Source of the DNA: Verrucomicrobiota bacterium
Lineage (GTDB): Bacteria; Chlamydiota; Chlamydiia; Chlamydiales; Rhabdochlamydiaceae
Assembly: GCA_018239665.1 (NCBI GenBank)
Contig: JAFEGV010000007.1
Location: forward strand, 1 to 53,346
Length of the DNA stretch: 53,346 nucleotides
Direction of reading: 5' to 3'
The position numbers were made by a program, and so were the translations under genes. This document shows, one piece after another, positions 8,576-17,307 of this stretch (within the stretch, counting starts at the first letter, position 1; every line of letters starts with the position of its first letter). Below the pieces are notes generated by a model. It ran no database searches. It was not told the origin of the DNA and was given only the letters and a program-made list of their open reading frames with translations.

Positions 8576-8605
8576 GCTCTCTTTAAAGAATCCTTCCACC
8601 GGCTC

Positions 8606-9688
8606 TTACTTAACGATCTTTCCGACCATAAACCGATAGACAAAACAGCGGTCTTCCTTTTCCAGCCTTTGCTCAAGTTCTTCATCGCGCTGGAAATACT
8701 CCGATAGTTCAGGAAGCATGTGATGGTTCGACATAAACTGCCTCATGCAGAAGCGAGCTCCTTTTGCAGCAGTTCGGAAAACAGCGCGTTGGAGCCGATC
8801 GAACTGATCTGCCGGAACATAGGAGGCAACGTCGGAAAGCGAGAAGACGTCGATGCTCTCATCAGGAGCCGATTCAAGAAAGGAGAAAATATTTTCTGTT
8901 TTAGCGTGAAGGCGGGACAAGCGGGGCTTGATCTGTTCCACTCCCTCCTTGATCAAATATGGAGGAAGAGCATCATGCGAGACATACCCTCTTAACGCTA
9001 ACGAGACAAGGAGCGCATTCTTGGCCAAATGCTGGTTTAAACACCGGTTCATCCGATCAAGAATGTAGCCTCCCGGCCTGATCTCATCTCCCAGATAGGC
9101 ATATAGCCCTGGATCTTTAAAAAATAGACGCGTGAGCCATGGATGTAGCGCGATTCCCACTGCGGTCTTCCATGTCCTGCTGTTCCAATGCTGTTCGATG
9201 AACTTCTTTTGCTCTTCAAGATCATTGAACGAAAAAAGCTTTTCGATCTTGGATCCGCGAAGGACATGCATGATCTTCCCTAAGATCTTGCAAAACTTTT
9301 CGGTTGTTCCCTGATAGATAATCCCCTTTTGGATCATCTTTAACCGCAGCTTCCAAAACTCCATGGTTTCCAAAGAGAGATAGGGAATGAGGGAGGAAAA
9401 TAATGATAAACGGTCTGGATGCTCCGTAATTCCTAAAAAAGCTTGGTATTCCTCGATGCTGAAAGCTTGCATTGCAGCTGCTTTTAAACGGAGAAGGTGG
9501 GTCTGGTAGGCATTGGCATCAACGGAGATCAGCTGCTTGCAATCTGATAGCAAAAGATGCAAAGGACGGTCGCCGCTGCCTGTAATGCTGACGACACGGT
9601 CTTGCGGTTGAATTTTTAATGCTTCTTGTTCCGTTTGCCAATCTTCATTTCCAAAACTGTAGCTCAGCCGTGAAAAAAACGGGGTCAT
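8606..9688 (-). CDS. BtaA-like (DUF3419) S-adenosylmethionine 3-amino-3-carboxypropyl transferase
   Basis: This 360-residue protein matches the DUF3419/BtaA family, whose characterised members transfer the aminocarboxypropyl group of SAM to diacylglycerol in the first step of betaine-lipid synthesis. Visible family features are SFGNEDWQTEQEAL near the N-terminus, the SAM-binding glycine motif VVSITGSGDRPLHLLL (residues 32-47), the acidic loop ISVDANAYQ (54-62), LLRLKAAA, and a late strand VFSLSDVASYV. ATG at 9688 has GGAGAG upstream; the longer frame lacks this. The BtaB methyltransferase that would complete the pathway is not adjacent. The family is fairly sure; the product could be a non-methylated homoserine lipid or a non-lipid acceptor. 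Confidence 0.7.
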   Translation of the reverse strand: MTPFFSRLSYSFGNEDWQTEQEALKIQPQDRVVSITGSGDRPLHLLLSDCKQLISVDANAYQTHLLRLKAAAMQAFSIEEYQAFLGITEHPDRLSLFSSLIPYLSLETMEFWKLRLKMIQKGIIYQGTTEKFCKILGKIMHVLRGSKIEKLFSFNDLEEQKKFIEQHWNSRTWKTAVGIALHPWLTRLFFKDPGLYAYLGDEIRPGGYILDRMNRCLNQHLAKNALLVSLALRGYVSHDALPPYLIKEGVEQIKPRLSRLHAKTENIFSFLESAPDESIDVFSLSDVASYVPADQFDRLQRAVFRTAAKGARFCMRQFMSNHHMLPELSEYFQRDEELEQRLEKEDRCFVYRFMVGKIVK

Positions 9689-9862
9689 GAATTCTCTCCA
9701 GATCGATAATTTTCCGATAGGGCAGCACACTTTTCTCACAGTATTCGATAGCTGAAAAAAATTCTAATAATTATTCACCGAATGCGATCAAGATGAAAAA
9801 TGTATTGAGAGAAACGAAAAGGTTCGCTACGAAGAAGAAAAGAAACAGCTAATGTGCCCCTC

Positions 9863-10372
9863 ATGAAATTTTCAGGATGGAAAGTTCGGTTAATTGTCGG
9901 CTTGATCATGCTCCTGTTCGGTTTTATAGGACTGGTCATCACGAATGCTCAGAAGCAAGGCGCTTGGAATTATTGGCGCTGGATTTCAGTCGTTTATGCG
10001 GTGCTCAGCCTCGGCTTGAGCTGGCATTTGAAGAAGACCGGTTGGAAGAAGGAGCTGGTCACATTATGGCAAGAACTTCTGCACTGGACCGGTTTACTGC
10101 TGTCGATTTGGCTTGTCTCATTTGTCGTCCATATCGGACTGCAAGACCGTTTTGAAGCCAGCCTCGAAGTGTTAATCCTGCTGGCCTTAACTACCTACTT
10201 GGCCGGGATTTACATTGAGGTCAGCTTTATTCCCATAGGACTGCTTCTTGGAATATTTGCAGCAGGACTTGCTTTCTTTGATGAGTATTTGTATGCCATG
10301 ATTGTGCCGTTAACTATCCTTGCCATCGTTTACCTTGTTTGGGAAGCCCATCGGATCAAAAACTTTAAATGA
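9863..10372 (+). CDS. uncharacterised polytopic membrane protein
   Basis: I do not recognise a family. The 169-residue protein has about five hydrophobic segments (residues ~8-28, 39-54, 74-92, 101-135 as two closely spaced helices, and 139-158) with short charged loops (HLKKTGWKKEL). ATG 9863 is taken as start; a GTG nine bases upstream (9854) is possible. The 3' end overlaps the convergent NAD(P)HX repair gene by eight bases. Confidence 0.6.
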   Translation: MKFSGWKVRLIVGLIMLLFGFIGLVITNAQKQGAWNYWRWISVVYAVLSLGLSWHLKKTGWKKELVTLWQELLHWTGLLLSIWLVSFVVHIGLQDRFEASLEVLILLALTTYLAGIYIEVSFIPIGLLLGIFAAGLAFFDEYLYAMIVPLTILAIVYLVWEAHRIKNFK

Positions 10373-11891
10373 TATCGATCATTTGCAGATAAGCGTCGGG
10401 CAAGTACTCGAACAAATCGGATGCGGTCATGCAATAGGAAGTCAGGTTGATGGCAGCATGCTCTCCGGCAAGACCATGCAAGGCCGTCGCTAGCAACGCA
10501 GCTTTCACCGGCTCTAGCCCTTGCGCCAGCATCGCAGCGACCATCCCCGTCAACACATCTCCAGATCCCGCTGTTGCCATTCCCGGATCTCCAACGGCGA
10601 TGATGAAAGGCGGCGTGTGAGGAGAAAACACCCAAGTTGGAGCCCCCTTGAGAATAATGGTGACCATTTTTTGCTCCGCATACGTTTGGCAGCTTTCGTG
10701 GAAATGGATATCGTCTTGCGGCTCCTTTGTTTGGCCCAATAGCCGCTTCATTTCCTTGCGATGGGGAGTTAAGATACAAAACTCCGGCAGCTTAGTCTTC
10801 GGGTTTTCTGACAGATAAAAGAGTGCGTCCGCATCGAACACGGAAGGGACGTTAATATGGGGAAGAAGATGTTTCATTAACTGAGCCGCCTCTTTGTTCC
10901 TTCCTATGCCCGGTCCAACGAACACTGCCTTTGCGCGGGACATTTCTTCGACAATCCGCTCGCAATGTTTTCCATCCCACCCTTCGCGAATTAATTCATA
11001 GGGAGCGTTGTTTAAGGCTTCCTCCATGCCGATCGGATGGAAGAGGCGGACGATGCCGGCTCCAGATTTCAGCGCACCGAAGCCTGAAAGAATCGCAGCG
11101 CCGGGCATTCCAGGAGATCCCCCAAAGCCAAGGACATACCCCGCTTCATACTTGTGGCGGGTCCTCTTGATCTTTGGCATCAGAGAAGACAAAGAGGCTA
11201 AATTCACAAGATAGGCTGAGGGCTTCGCTTCATCGATGTACTCTTGCTTGAGTCCAAAGGACGCATAGACAAGCTCTCCGGTATGGTCCCATCCGTTCCC
11301 AATAAAAAACCCGAGCTTTGGAAGCCCTAAATAGATCGTCAGCGTGGCTTGGATGGCAACAGTCTCCACGATTCCCGTGTTCCCGTTCACTCCGGAAGGG
11401 ATGTCGATGGCGATGATAGGCAGGTTGGAGTCGTTCGCCGCTGTGATGATCTTGGCAAGAGCGCCCTCTGCAGCTCCCTTAAAACCTGTTCCGACGAGGC
11501 CGTCGAGGATCACCCCTTCCGGCTCAAAATTAAAATCAGCTTCTTTATGCACAAAATGGATCTCGCCGCCTTTTTCCTTAAACCCCTCGCACATCTGTTT
11601 GCACAGAGGGCCGCAGCTTTCCAGAGAATAGATATGGTAGGCAACGACGGTAAAACCTTTTTCGATCAGCCGTCTTCCCGCAGCGTACGCATCGCCACCG
11701 TTATTGCCTTTTCCAATAAGCAGGGTCACCGTCTGATCGAGGCCATGCCGATCGATAAAACGCTCGACTTGATCTGCGATTGCGGCAGCGGCATGTTCCA
11801 TGTAATCAACTTCAGATGCGCCTTTGGCAAAAGCGAGTCCTTCGATGCGGGCCATTTCATGCGCTGTAACGACTTTGATTCCCTCGATCAT
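10365..11891 (-). CDS. nnr: bifunctional NAD(P)H-hydrate epimerase / ADP-dependent NAD(P)H-hydrate dehydratase
   Basis: This enzyme repairs hydrated NADH/NADPH. The 508 residues hold an N-terminal epimerase (YjeF_N, residues ~1-215; LIGKGNNGGDAYAAGRRL, AIDIPSGVNGNTG) and a C-terminal ADP-dependent dehydratase of the ribokinase-like fold (residues ~225-505; GSPGMPGAAILSGFGALKSGAG, FVGPGIGR, VFDADAL, LTPHRKEM, and the terminal AGSGDVLTGMVAAMLAQG). The start ATG at 11891 has AGGAG upstream and lies ~23 bases behind a promoter with consensus spacing. It is a single-gene unit, convergent with the membrane protein downstream. Confidence 0.95.
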   Translation of the reverse strand: MIEGIKVVTAHEMARIEGLAFAKGASEVDYMEHAAAAIADQVERFIDRHGLDQTVTLLIGKGNNGGDAYAAGRRLIEKGFTVVAYHIYSLESCGPLCKQMCEGFKEKGGEIHFVHKEADFNFEPEGVILDGLVGTGFKGAAEGALAKIITAANDSNLPIIAIDIPSGVNGNTGIVETVAIQATLTIYLGLPKLGFFIGNGWDHTGELVYASFGLKQEYIDEAKPSAYLVNLASLSSLMPKIKRTRHKYEAGYVLGFGGSPGMPGAAILSGFGALKSGAGIVRLFHPIGMEEALNNAPYELIREGWDGKHCERIVEEMSRAKAVFVGPGIGRNKEAAQLMKHLLPHINVPSVFDADALFYLSENPKTKLPEFCILTPHRKEMKRLLGQTKEPQDDIHFHESCQTYAEQKMVTIILKGAPTWVFSPHTPPFIIAVGDPGMATAGSGDVLTGMVAAMLAQGLEPVKAALLATALHGLAGEHAAINLTSYCMTASDLFEYLPDAYLQMIDII

Positions 11892-11920
11892 ACCCTACTC
11901 CTGCAAACGTGCTATTCCTG

Positions 11921-11949
11921 ACTATAATGCCGGAAGTGCAAACCTACAA
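11921..11949 (-). promoter_or_regulatory. sigma-70-type promoter for the NAD(P)HX repair gene
   Basis: On the minus strand TTGTAG (11949-11944) and TATAGT (11926-11921) are spaced by 17 bases, about 30 bases before the ATG at 11891. Confidence 0.55.
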
Positions 11950-12062
11950 GGAATTTTAGAGCTGAGCCTTTCTTACTGTAATGAGATAATTTCCTTTTAA
12001 GAAGCTGTCCTAAAACCATGCTATCGGTATTTGGATCCTTTTCGCGATCTTTCAATCCCCGT

Positions 12063-12174
12063 GTTCGCGACCAAGGTCGCTTCACCTGCTAAGAAAGAAG
12101 ACTAGTTCGCGACCAAGGTCGCTTCACCTGCTAAGAAAGAAGACTAGTTCGCGACCAAGGTCGCTTCACCTGCT
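12063..12174. repeat. 42-bp direct tandem repeat, 2.7 copies
   Basis: The unit begins GTTCGCGACCAAGGTCGC and runs 42 bases; copies start at 12063, 12105 and 12147, the third stopping after 28 bases. The copies are identical to each other. Each contains the perfect inverted repeat GCGACC-AA-GGTCGC. The array fills most of the 328-base gap 11892-12219 behind the kinase-like gene; the rest of that gap holds the nnr promoter and no gene I can see. Confidence 0.9.
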
Positions 12175-12183
12175 TTGCACTGC

Positions 12184-12202
12184 GAAGGTTCACTGAACCT
12201 TC
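12184..12202. terminator. perfect hairpin downstream of the kinase-like gene
   Basis: GAAGGTTCA and TGAACCTTC form a perfect 9-bp stem with a one-base spacer, 17 bases past the stop of the minus-strand gene ending at 12220. No T-run follows, so a terminator role is uncertain. Confidence 0.35.
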
Positions 12203-12219
12203 TCGTGTCTCCGCAGTCT

Positions 12220-14085
12220 CTAAGAGCCGGCCGATAAAGCTTGATCGAGTTTAATCCTGATATATTGCCGTGCCGACGCTGCTTCGCTTGGCGACATTTT
12301 GTCTAAGGCGGGCATAATTACAGAGAGCACAGATCTATCTTTAGAACGGGTTAAGTCCAACACATCAACTAGCCCCATTAACCATTGAAATGGAAAAATC
12401 TCTTTGTAAATTTCATAGTCCGCGGGTTGAGCTAAATCGAGTTTTTGCCTGATCAAAAACTTAACGCATTGTTCGGCAGTCTCACGCTCGCTTTGAGTAA
12501 ATAAATTCTGCTTGATTGAACAAATAATCCATTCAAAATGGTAAAGCCGGGGATTTTCATTAGACGCATAGGTCAGGTCCTTATCGATATAATGCAAGCG
12601 ATCTCCTGAAACGATGAGATTGCCCGTATTGAAATCGATGGTCGACTTATTATCTTCAGCAAAATCATTGCTTAAATCCACGATCATTTGAAGATGCGCG
12701 AAGTTAAGATAGTCGATCGGTTGGACCCCCATGAACTTGGAAAGGAAAATGACGGACCCTCCTCCTTCTCCGGGAAAGGTTAAAAAATCAGGGCGGTGTT
12801 CCCGCTCTTTCCTTCTATTGTACTCTTCAACATATTGAGGATCAGTTTTTCGAACGACATAGATCTGACCATCTAAATTCACGGTCAAGACCGATTTATA
12901 ATTGCCGATCCGGTTGCAAAACATCTTGAAATCCCCATGAATGCCGACCCGCTCGGCCTCTTCTTTTAGCGATAATGCCTCGCCCGAAATATTAGAATCC
13001 CATGTGACAATATTGTCCTTAATTTCGGCGCCGGCGCGCCGAATGCTCTCCTGCTGTTCGCCATGAGAGAGTTGATATTCCCTGGCCATATAAGCAAGGT
13101 CTTTGGTTCCTTGAGTCCGAAGGATAGCAGCGGTTAAATCGATCCTCTCTTCCAGATTCAAAGAATCAGGCGAGATCATTTCTCGCACATTATGTGTGTA
13201 CTTATTTTCAATCGTCTTCAGAAACAATGGAATTCGATAGTTTGCAGCAATCCGATCTACGCATGCAAACAACTCTGCTTGTTCCGGATACCTACGATAT
13301 TCGATTTTCCCTTTGAGCATCCGAATGTTTTCTTGAAACGCTTTCCATGGCGAGTCAAACATTCCGTAATTGAGCTTCTGGTCTGTGCAGTATAGCTTCC
13401 CATTGTCAAAGGCCAGCCGGCAAGGCAGCATGTCGAGCCCTTTCTGATGAAAGCTGAATCGGGCGATAAGATCGATGATCTGATGAATTTCTTCCGGTTC
13501 CCGGAATTCCGGGTTCTCAGTTCCATGGAACTCCATTAAGAACACTGTGAACCCATTGCCGTTTAAAACAGTATAATTAGGACGGGATTCTCCTTCCTGA
13601 GCTTCACCGAATTGCCGGATATAATTCGCATCAACGACAGGACCTTTGAAAGCATGGGAATAAAAGTAGTATTTCTTCCCATCGATCTCCACAATCGGCT
13701 GGTCCCTTGTATTTTCCTTGCGATTGGTGAGCAGGTGAAATTTTGCCATTGGAAAAGACTCGCGGATCACCGCCGCTTCTTTAGGGCAATAGCTTTCGCT
13801 AAGAGGCCCCCACGTTACGATATTATCTGTGACATCGGCCGATTTTAAATAAATTTCTTTACACTCTTCTTTGGTCAATTGATAGACCCGCTGAAAAAAG
13901 GGGAAGTGCGCTGTTCCATACTTCTCTAAAAACCGGACCCCTAAAGCGACTTTTCCATCGGATCCCAGCGACTCGGGAGGAAATCTTTCCGCAATAGTCG
14001 GGTCGAGAGGAAGCTCTAAATCTTCAACCCCTTGATCTTGAACAACTTGCGAATAAACGCCTGGAAATGAAACATTAGTTGCCAT
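12220..14085 (-). CDS. protein with two tandem kinase-like domains, second with catalytic-type residues, first degenerate
   Basis: I know no named family for this 621-residue protein. Two homologous segments (about 85-280 and 354-545) both begin DNIVTW and follow the order of a small protein-kinase fold. In the second, K413 (in YVVRKTD, a beta-3 lysine position), D484 and N489 (DFNTGNLIV, like a catalytic loop) and D501 (LHYIDKD, like the metal-binding DFG position) are present. In the first, the lysine position is S143 and the asparagine position is R223, although D218 and D235 remain. A short helical tail follows. No signal peptide or TM segment is seen. The ATG has AGAGG upstream and a near-consensus promoter (14111-14139); the gene diverges from the paralogue pair. 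A type III effector role is possible but only inferred. Confidence 0.6.
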   Translation of the reverse strand: MATNVSFPGVYSQVVQDQGVEDLELPLDPTIAERFPPESLGSDGKVALGVRFLEKYGTAHFPFFQRVYQLTKEECKEIYLKSADVTDNIVTWGPLSESYCPKEAAVIRESFPMAKFHLLTNRKENTRDQPIVEIDGKKYYFYSHAFKGPVVDANYIRQFGEAQEGESRPNYTVLNGNGFTVFLMEFHGTENPEFREPEEIHQIIDLIARFSFHQKGLDMLPCRLAFDNGKLYCTDQKLNYGMFDSPWKAFQENIRMLKGKIEYRRYPEQAELFACVDRIAANYRIPLFLKTIENKYTHNVREMISPDSLNLEERIDLTAAILRTQGTKDLAYMAREYQLSHGEQQESIRRAGAEIKDNIVTWDSNISGEALSLKEEAERVGIHGDFKMFCNRIGNYKSVLTVNLDGQIYVVRKTDPQYVEEYNRRKEREHRPDFLTFPGEGGGSVIFLSKFMGVQPIDYLNFAHLQMIVDLSNDFAEDNKSTIDFNTGNLIVSGDRLHYIDKDLTYASNENPRLYHFEWIICSIKQNLFTQSERETAEQCVKFLIRQKLDLAQPADYEIYKEIFPFQWLMGLVDVLDLTRSKDRSVLSVIMPALDKMSPSEAASARQYIRIKLDQALSAGS

Positions 14086-14110
14086 AATTAACCTCTAATT
14101 TTAATTATTA

Positions 14111-14139
14111 ATTATATAATAAATTAAAATTAATTTCAA
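14111..14139 (-). promoter_or_regulatory. sigma-70-type promoter for the tandem kinase-like gene
   Basis: On the minus strand TTGAAA (14139-14134) and a perfect TATAAT (14116-14111) are 17 bases apart, in a very AT-rich stretch. Flanking the -10 is an 11-bp inverted repeat (14096-14106 and 14122-14132) that could be an operator. Confidence 0.65.
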
Positions 14140-14198
14140 ATTAAACGTAATAACAACCAACAACTCATAATAACAATCAAATGCAATGCAAACTATTT

Positions 14199-14228
14199 TT
14201 TACATGTTTTATTTTATCTTTTTATGTG
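14199..14228 (+). promoter_or_regulatory. candidate promoter for the large paralogue gene
   Basis: TTTACA (14199-14204) and TATGTG (14223-14228) are 18 bases apart. A transcript starting near 14235 would include ATG 14270 but not the in-frame ATG 14186. The -10 is weak. Confidence 0.35.
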
Positions 14229-14269
14229 TCATGATTCTCCAATCTATTATTAGTTTTATTGAAAAAATT

Positions 14270-17200
14270 ATGTCTTCATCTTCTTCATTGGTTAACAGCT
14301 TTAACGGCGGCGCGTCCCACAGCGAAGGATTCAATGATGCCATGCCCGACAAGCTTCAGGCGGCTGCGCAATTGGGCAGGTTTATATGCAATGGACAAAA
14401 GCATTACGAACTTGGCTGCGGAGTTCCTCTCTTTACCTTGTTTACAAATAAGCTCACGGCTTACTTAAGCATGTTCAATAACGCTGATCCCCAGTTCTTC
14501 GACATGTTGAAAGCTATTTTTTCTGAGGATGCTCCAGGTCCGTGCTCTCGTTTTATCACGTACTTTCAACACCCCAAGTTTCATCAAAGATCTCAATATC
14601 CCCTATTTAGGCACCAAGCTACCTTGTATATTTTTTCTCGGCTCTTATCCGATTCGATCAGCGATGGCCCATCCAAAGAAGCGGATTTCAGTAAGATCTG
14701 TTCTCTCCTAGCTTTTTTGCGCGCCTATATCCAATTTTCTTTGGGGCCTGAGGATTTGGAAAGCATCGACTACTTGAACGAGTTTTTGGAGAAATCGGCC
14801 AACGTTTTGGAATTTAACGATCCTGATCTCCTCCTAAAAACACCCTTAGAACTTGGCCTTGGGCCGACTGAACACTCTAAAACCCAATCTTACCGAAGCA
14901 CGATCAAAAACTTCATTTTTGTATTTGCTCAGATGAACACCCTGTTGGCTCATCTCAAGTTGGACCAAGAGCTTTCAGAAAATTTGCCAGCCTTCAGCGG
15001 AATGCAAACCACGATGATCCGGCAGATGAGAACAATCTATGAAGCAATCCTCCAAAATAAAGCTATCCCTACTCGGTCCAAAGTCGAGCTATTTTTTCAC
15101 ATGCGCCGGCACTGCGTTAGGATCTGCGATAACTTTAAAAAGATCGAGCTCATGAAAGCCCGCATGTTTGCTTCCGATTCCTTGAAGTATTATCGAGATG
15201 TGATCTGTTCCGAGAAAGCTCAAGCAATCGCTTTAACAAGGGTTGAAATGGGCATGATGGGAACCAGCTCCATGAAACAGCATGAGATCTCATTCGATTA
15301 TGATTCCGACTCTCCTGTTTTTCCAACGTATGCAGAAGAAAACCGAGAAGCATACGAGTTTTTTCTGACGCGGATCAGAGAAATGGTCGAATATCTTTCT
15401 TCTGCAAGCAATCAGGCTAAAAACGATCTGCTGATCATCCAAAACGCTCCTGATTATTTTCGAAGAGGGGAAGTGGGCAGATTGCTTTCTCGGCTTAATA
15501 GCTCAAGGGGAAGCCAAGATAAAGCCGATGCCGTGATTTACAATGAGATCATGAACTTTTCTCGAGCCTCCCTTTCAGCGGAAGCGGAGAGCGGACTGCC
15601 TATTCTGCCCACAGCTGATCAAGTCGAATTCGAGCAGATGGAAGAAATGCTCTGCAGCGCATCAAAAGTGATCAAAGTATTCCTATCCGATAAGATCCAC
15701 CGTGAAAAAGAATGGAACTCGAACTTATTTAGCCATCCCTATGGAAAAGCTCCTCGCCGACACCCTCGCGCACATCCACAAATTCAAAAATCTTTAAGCG
15801 CTATAGAACAAGAGCTAGCAACCTCCTCTTCCAGCGATGCAGCGCAAACTCTTCCAACGCTAAGTTCAAGCTCATCTAACTCTTGCCTGCCCACGAGTTC
15901 TACTCCTACAGAGGAATCTGCAGCAACATCAAGTTCAACGACATTATCCCCATCTTTTACCTTGGAGCTGGAACAGAACCGCAAGCTTCTCCAGTCTTGG
16001 ATTGGAAACCTATCGCGGACCCGATCTCCTTTCACTGCAGACGCGCTGAAAAACTCCTATGAGCACTTTGACAACCTCTTGTGCAGTTTGCGGCGGGTCC
16101 ATAATCTTGCTTTAAGAGAACCCATCGCACAGGGGGATTTGTTTGCATTTGTAAACGATAGCGTACGCCACTGCACTCTTGGCGTAGAGCAGTTGCTCTC
16201 CGCTCTTTTCCGAGAAACAAATGGGATAAAAACGAAAGAAGCGCTTGCCCCTCACCTGACCCATGACCTGTTTGAAATCCTGCAAAAGTGCGATATGGGA
16301 ATAGGAGACCTGCCTCCTGACGTGCGAAGGTGGATCGGAGAAATCAACCGAGGAGAAATAGCCGTTCGCGACTTCCAGCTCATATCTGAAAGAGATAGCG
16401 TCCTTCATCATCTGCTACGCTCCAATCATCACTTGATGTCAGGTCCAGCTTCTTCTTCAGAGTCACCAGAAAACGTCAAACCCTTATTGGAAGCCTTGTT
16501 CGATTATCTCAGTCCTCTTGGCGATCTTCTTGAGACAATACAGAATAGGTTCCCTGCCAAAGGGCCGTCTGCTTCGGTTCCATTAGGAGAACCTCTTAGA
16601 AACCTCTTTGAATCGTTTTACACTCAAATGGACCAAGTCCCAATTGCTCCGCCGAAGCCTTTGCCCGATGATGGCCCCTTAGCTTACCTCAACCAAGTGC
16701 GCGCCATGCTGATGTCCAAACTATCTTCGGACCCCAATGGAATATTAGAGAACGCGTTGAGCAACTTATTAGTGCATTTGGAAACGGAAGCGCTCTCCCA
16801 TGCGCATTTAGAACCGATCGAGGCCTCTTTGCACTTCGGGAATGTCCTTCTTCTCAATCAATTGATCGCAGAAGCTGTTTTGATCCATGCCGTTCACTCC
16901 AAGGTGCTTCCCTTAAATCTTGTCGAAGAGAATGAGCACGATCTTTTTGCTCTCGTGCAAAAACTTCAGATCGAAAAACGTTTTTCAAAAGAAGAGCTCG
17001 ATTTTCTTAAATCGGGCAAAACAAGCCGGCAGTTCATCCGCTACCCTGCTTCTTATTCAAAACCGCGATCATCTAAAGCTCCCCTTTCGAGGCTCGATAA
17101 GATGCTCGATCTCTTAACATGGGGACGCACGCTCGCCAATAAGCAGGCATCAAGCGAAGACCTCCGCGGGTTCACATCGGGAAGCCATGGCGACGCCAAA

Positions 17201-17278
17201 AAACTGCAAGAAGTGAAGGCCTTTGCAGCAAACGACATCAAGCTGCTGTGCTCAATTGTGAAGAAGATATTGAGCTAG
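14270..17278 (+). CDS. large protein of unknown function with HEPN-like repeats, paralogue 1
   Basis: The 1002-residue protein shares its whole length with the next gene: an N-terminal helical region (from MPDKLQAAAQLGRF), a middle part ending near VIYNEIMNFSR, a Ser/Thr-rich linker, and a well conserved C-terminal ~400 residues. The C-terminal part holds two similar segments, THDLFEILQKCDMGIG... and EHDLFALVQKLQIEK...FIRYP, each after a hydrophobic helix (GVEQLLSALF; NQLIAEAVLI). This resembles the HEPN pattern of a helix, HDLxxL, then RYP. The start is set by alignment with the paralogue (MSSSSS/MSSTSS); an in-frame ATG at 14186 would add an AT-rich, membrane-like 28 residues upstream of the likely promoter. 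No signal peptide results. Function unknown; a host-directed or RNA-related role is speculative. Confidence 0.7.
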   Translation: MSSSSSLVNSFNGGASHSEGFNDAMPDKLQAAAQLGRFICNGQKHYELGCGVPLFTLFTNKLTAYLSMFNNADPQFFDMLKAIFSEDAPGPCSRFITYFQHPKFHQRSQYPLFRHQATLYIFSRLLSDSISDGPSKEADFSKICSLLAFLRAYIQFSLGPEDLESIDYLNEFLEKSANVLEFNDPDLLLKTPLELGLGPTEHSKTQSYRSTIKNFIFVFAQMNTLLAHLKLDQELSENLPAFSGMQTTMIRQMRTIYEAILQNKAIPTRSKVELFFHMRRHCVRICDNFKKIELMKARMFASDSLKYYRDVICSEKAQAIALTRVEMGMMGTSSMKQHEISFDYDSDSPVFPTYAEENREAYEFFLTRIREMVEYLSSASNQAKNDLLIIQNAPDYFRRGEVGRLLSRLNSSRGSQDKADAVIYNEIMNFSRASLSAEAESGLPILPTADQVEFEQMEEMLCSASKVIKVFLSDKIHREKEWNSNLFSHPYGKAPRRHPRAHPQIQKSLSAIEQELATSSSSDAAQTLPTLSSSSSNSCLPTSSTPTEESAATSSSTTLSPSFTLELEQNRKLLQSWIGNLSRTRSPFTADALKNSYEHFDNLLCSLRRVHNLALREPIAQGDLFAFVNDSVRHCTLGVEQLLSALFRETNGIKTKEALAPHLTHDLFEILQKCDMGIGDLPPDVRRWIGEINRGEIAVRDFQLISERDSVLHHLLRSNHHLMSGPASSSESPENVKPLLEALFDYLSPLGDLLETIQNRFPAKGPSASVPLGEPLRNLFESFYTQMDQVPIAPPKPLPDDGPLAYLNQVRAMLMSKLSSDPNGILENALSNLLVHLETEALSHAHLEPIEASLHFGNVLLLNQLIAEAVLIHAVHSKVLPLNLVEENEHDLFALVQKLQIEKRFSKEELDFLKSGKTSRQFIRYPASYSKPRSSKAPLSRLDKMLDLLTWGRTLANKQASSEDLRGFTSGSHGDAKKLQEVKAFAANDIKLLCSIVKKILS

Positions 17279-17307
17279 TCCATTATTAATCTAAAAAAGG
17301 AATTATC

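Noticed and set aside
12063..12174. CRISPR array
   Set aside because: The 42-bp units are directly adjacent with no variable spacers, so this is a plain tandem repeat.
14186..14269. N-terminal extension of the first giant paralogue starting at ATG 14186
   Set aside because: It is AT-rich, has no counterpart in the paralogue and lies upstream of the likely promoter at 14199-14228; alignment supports the start at 14270.
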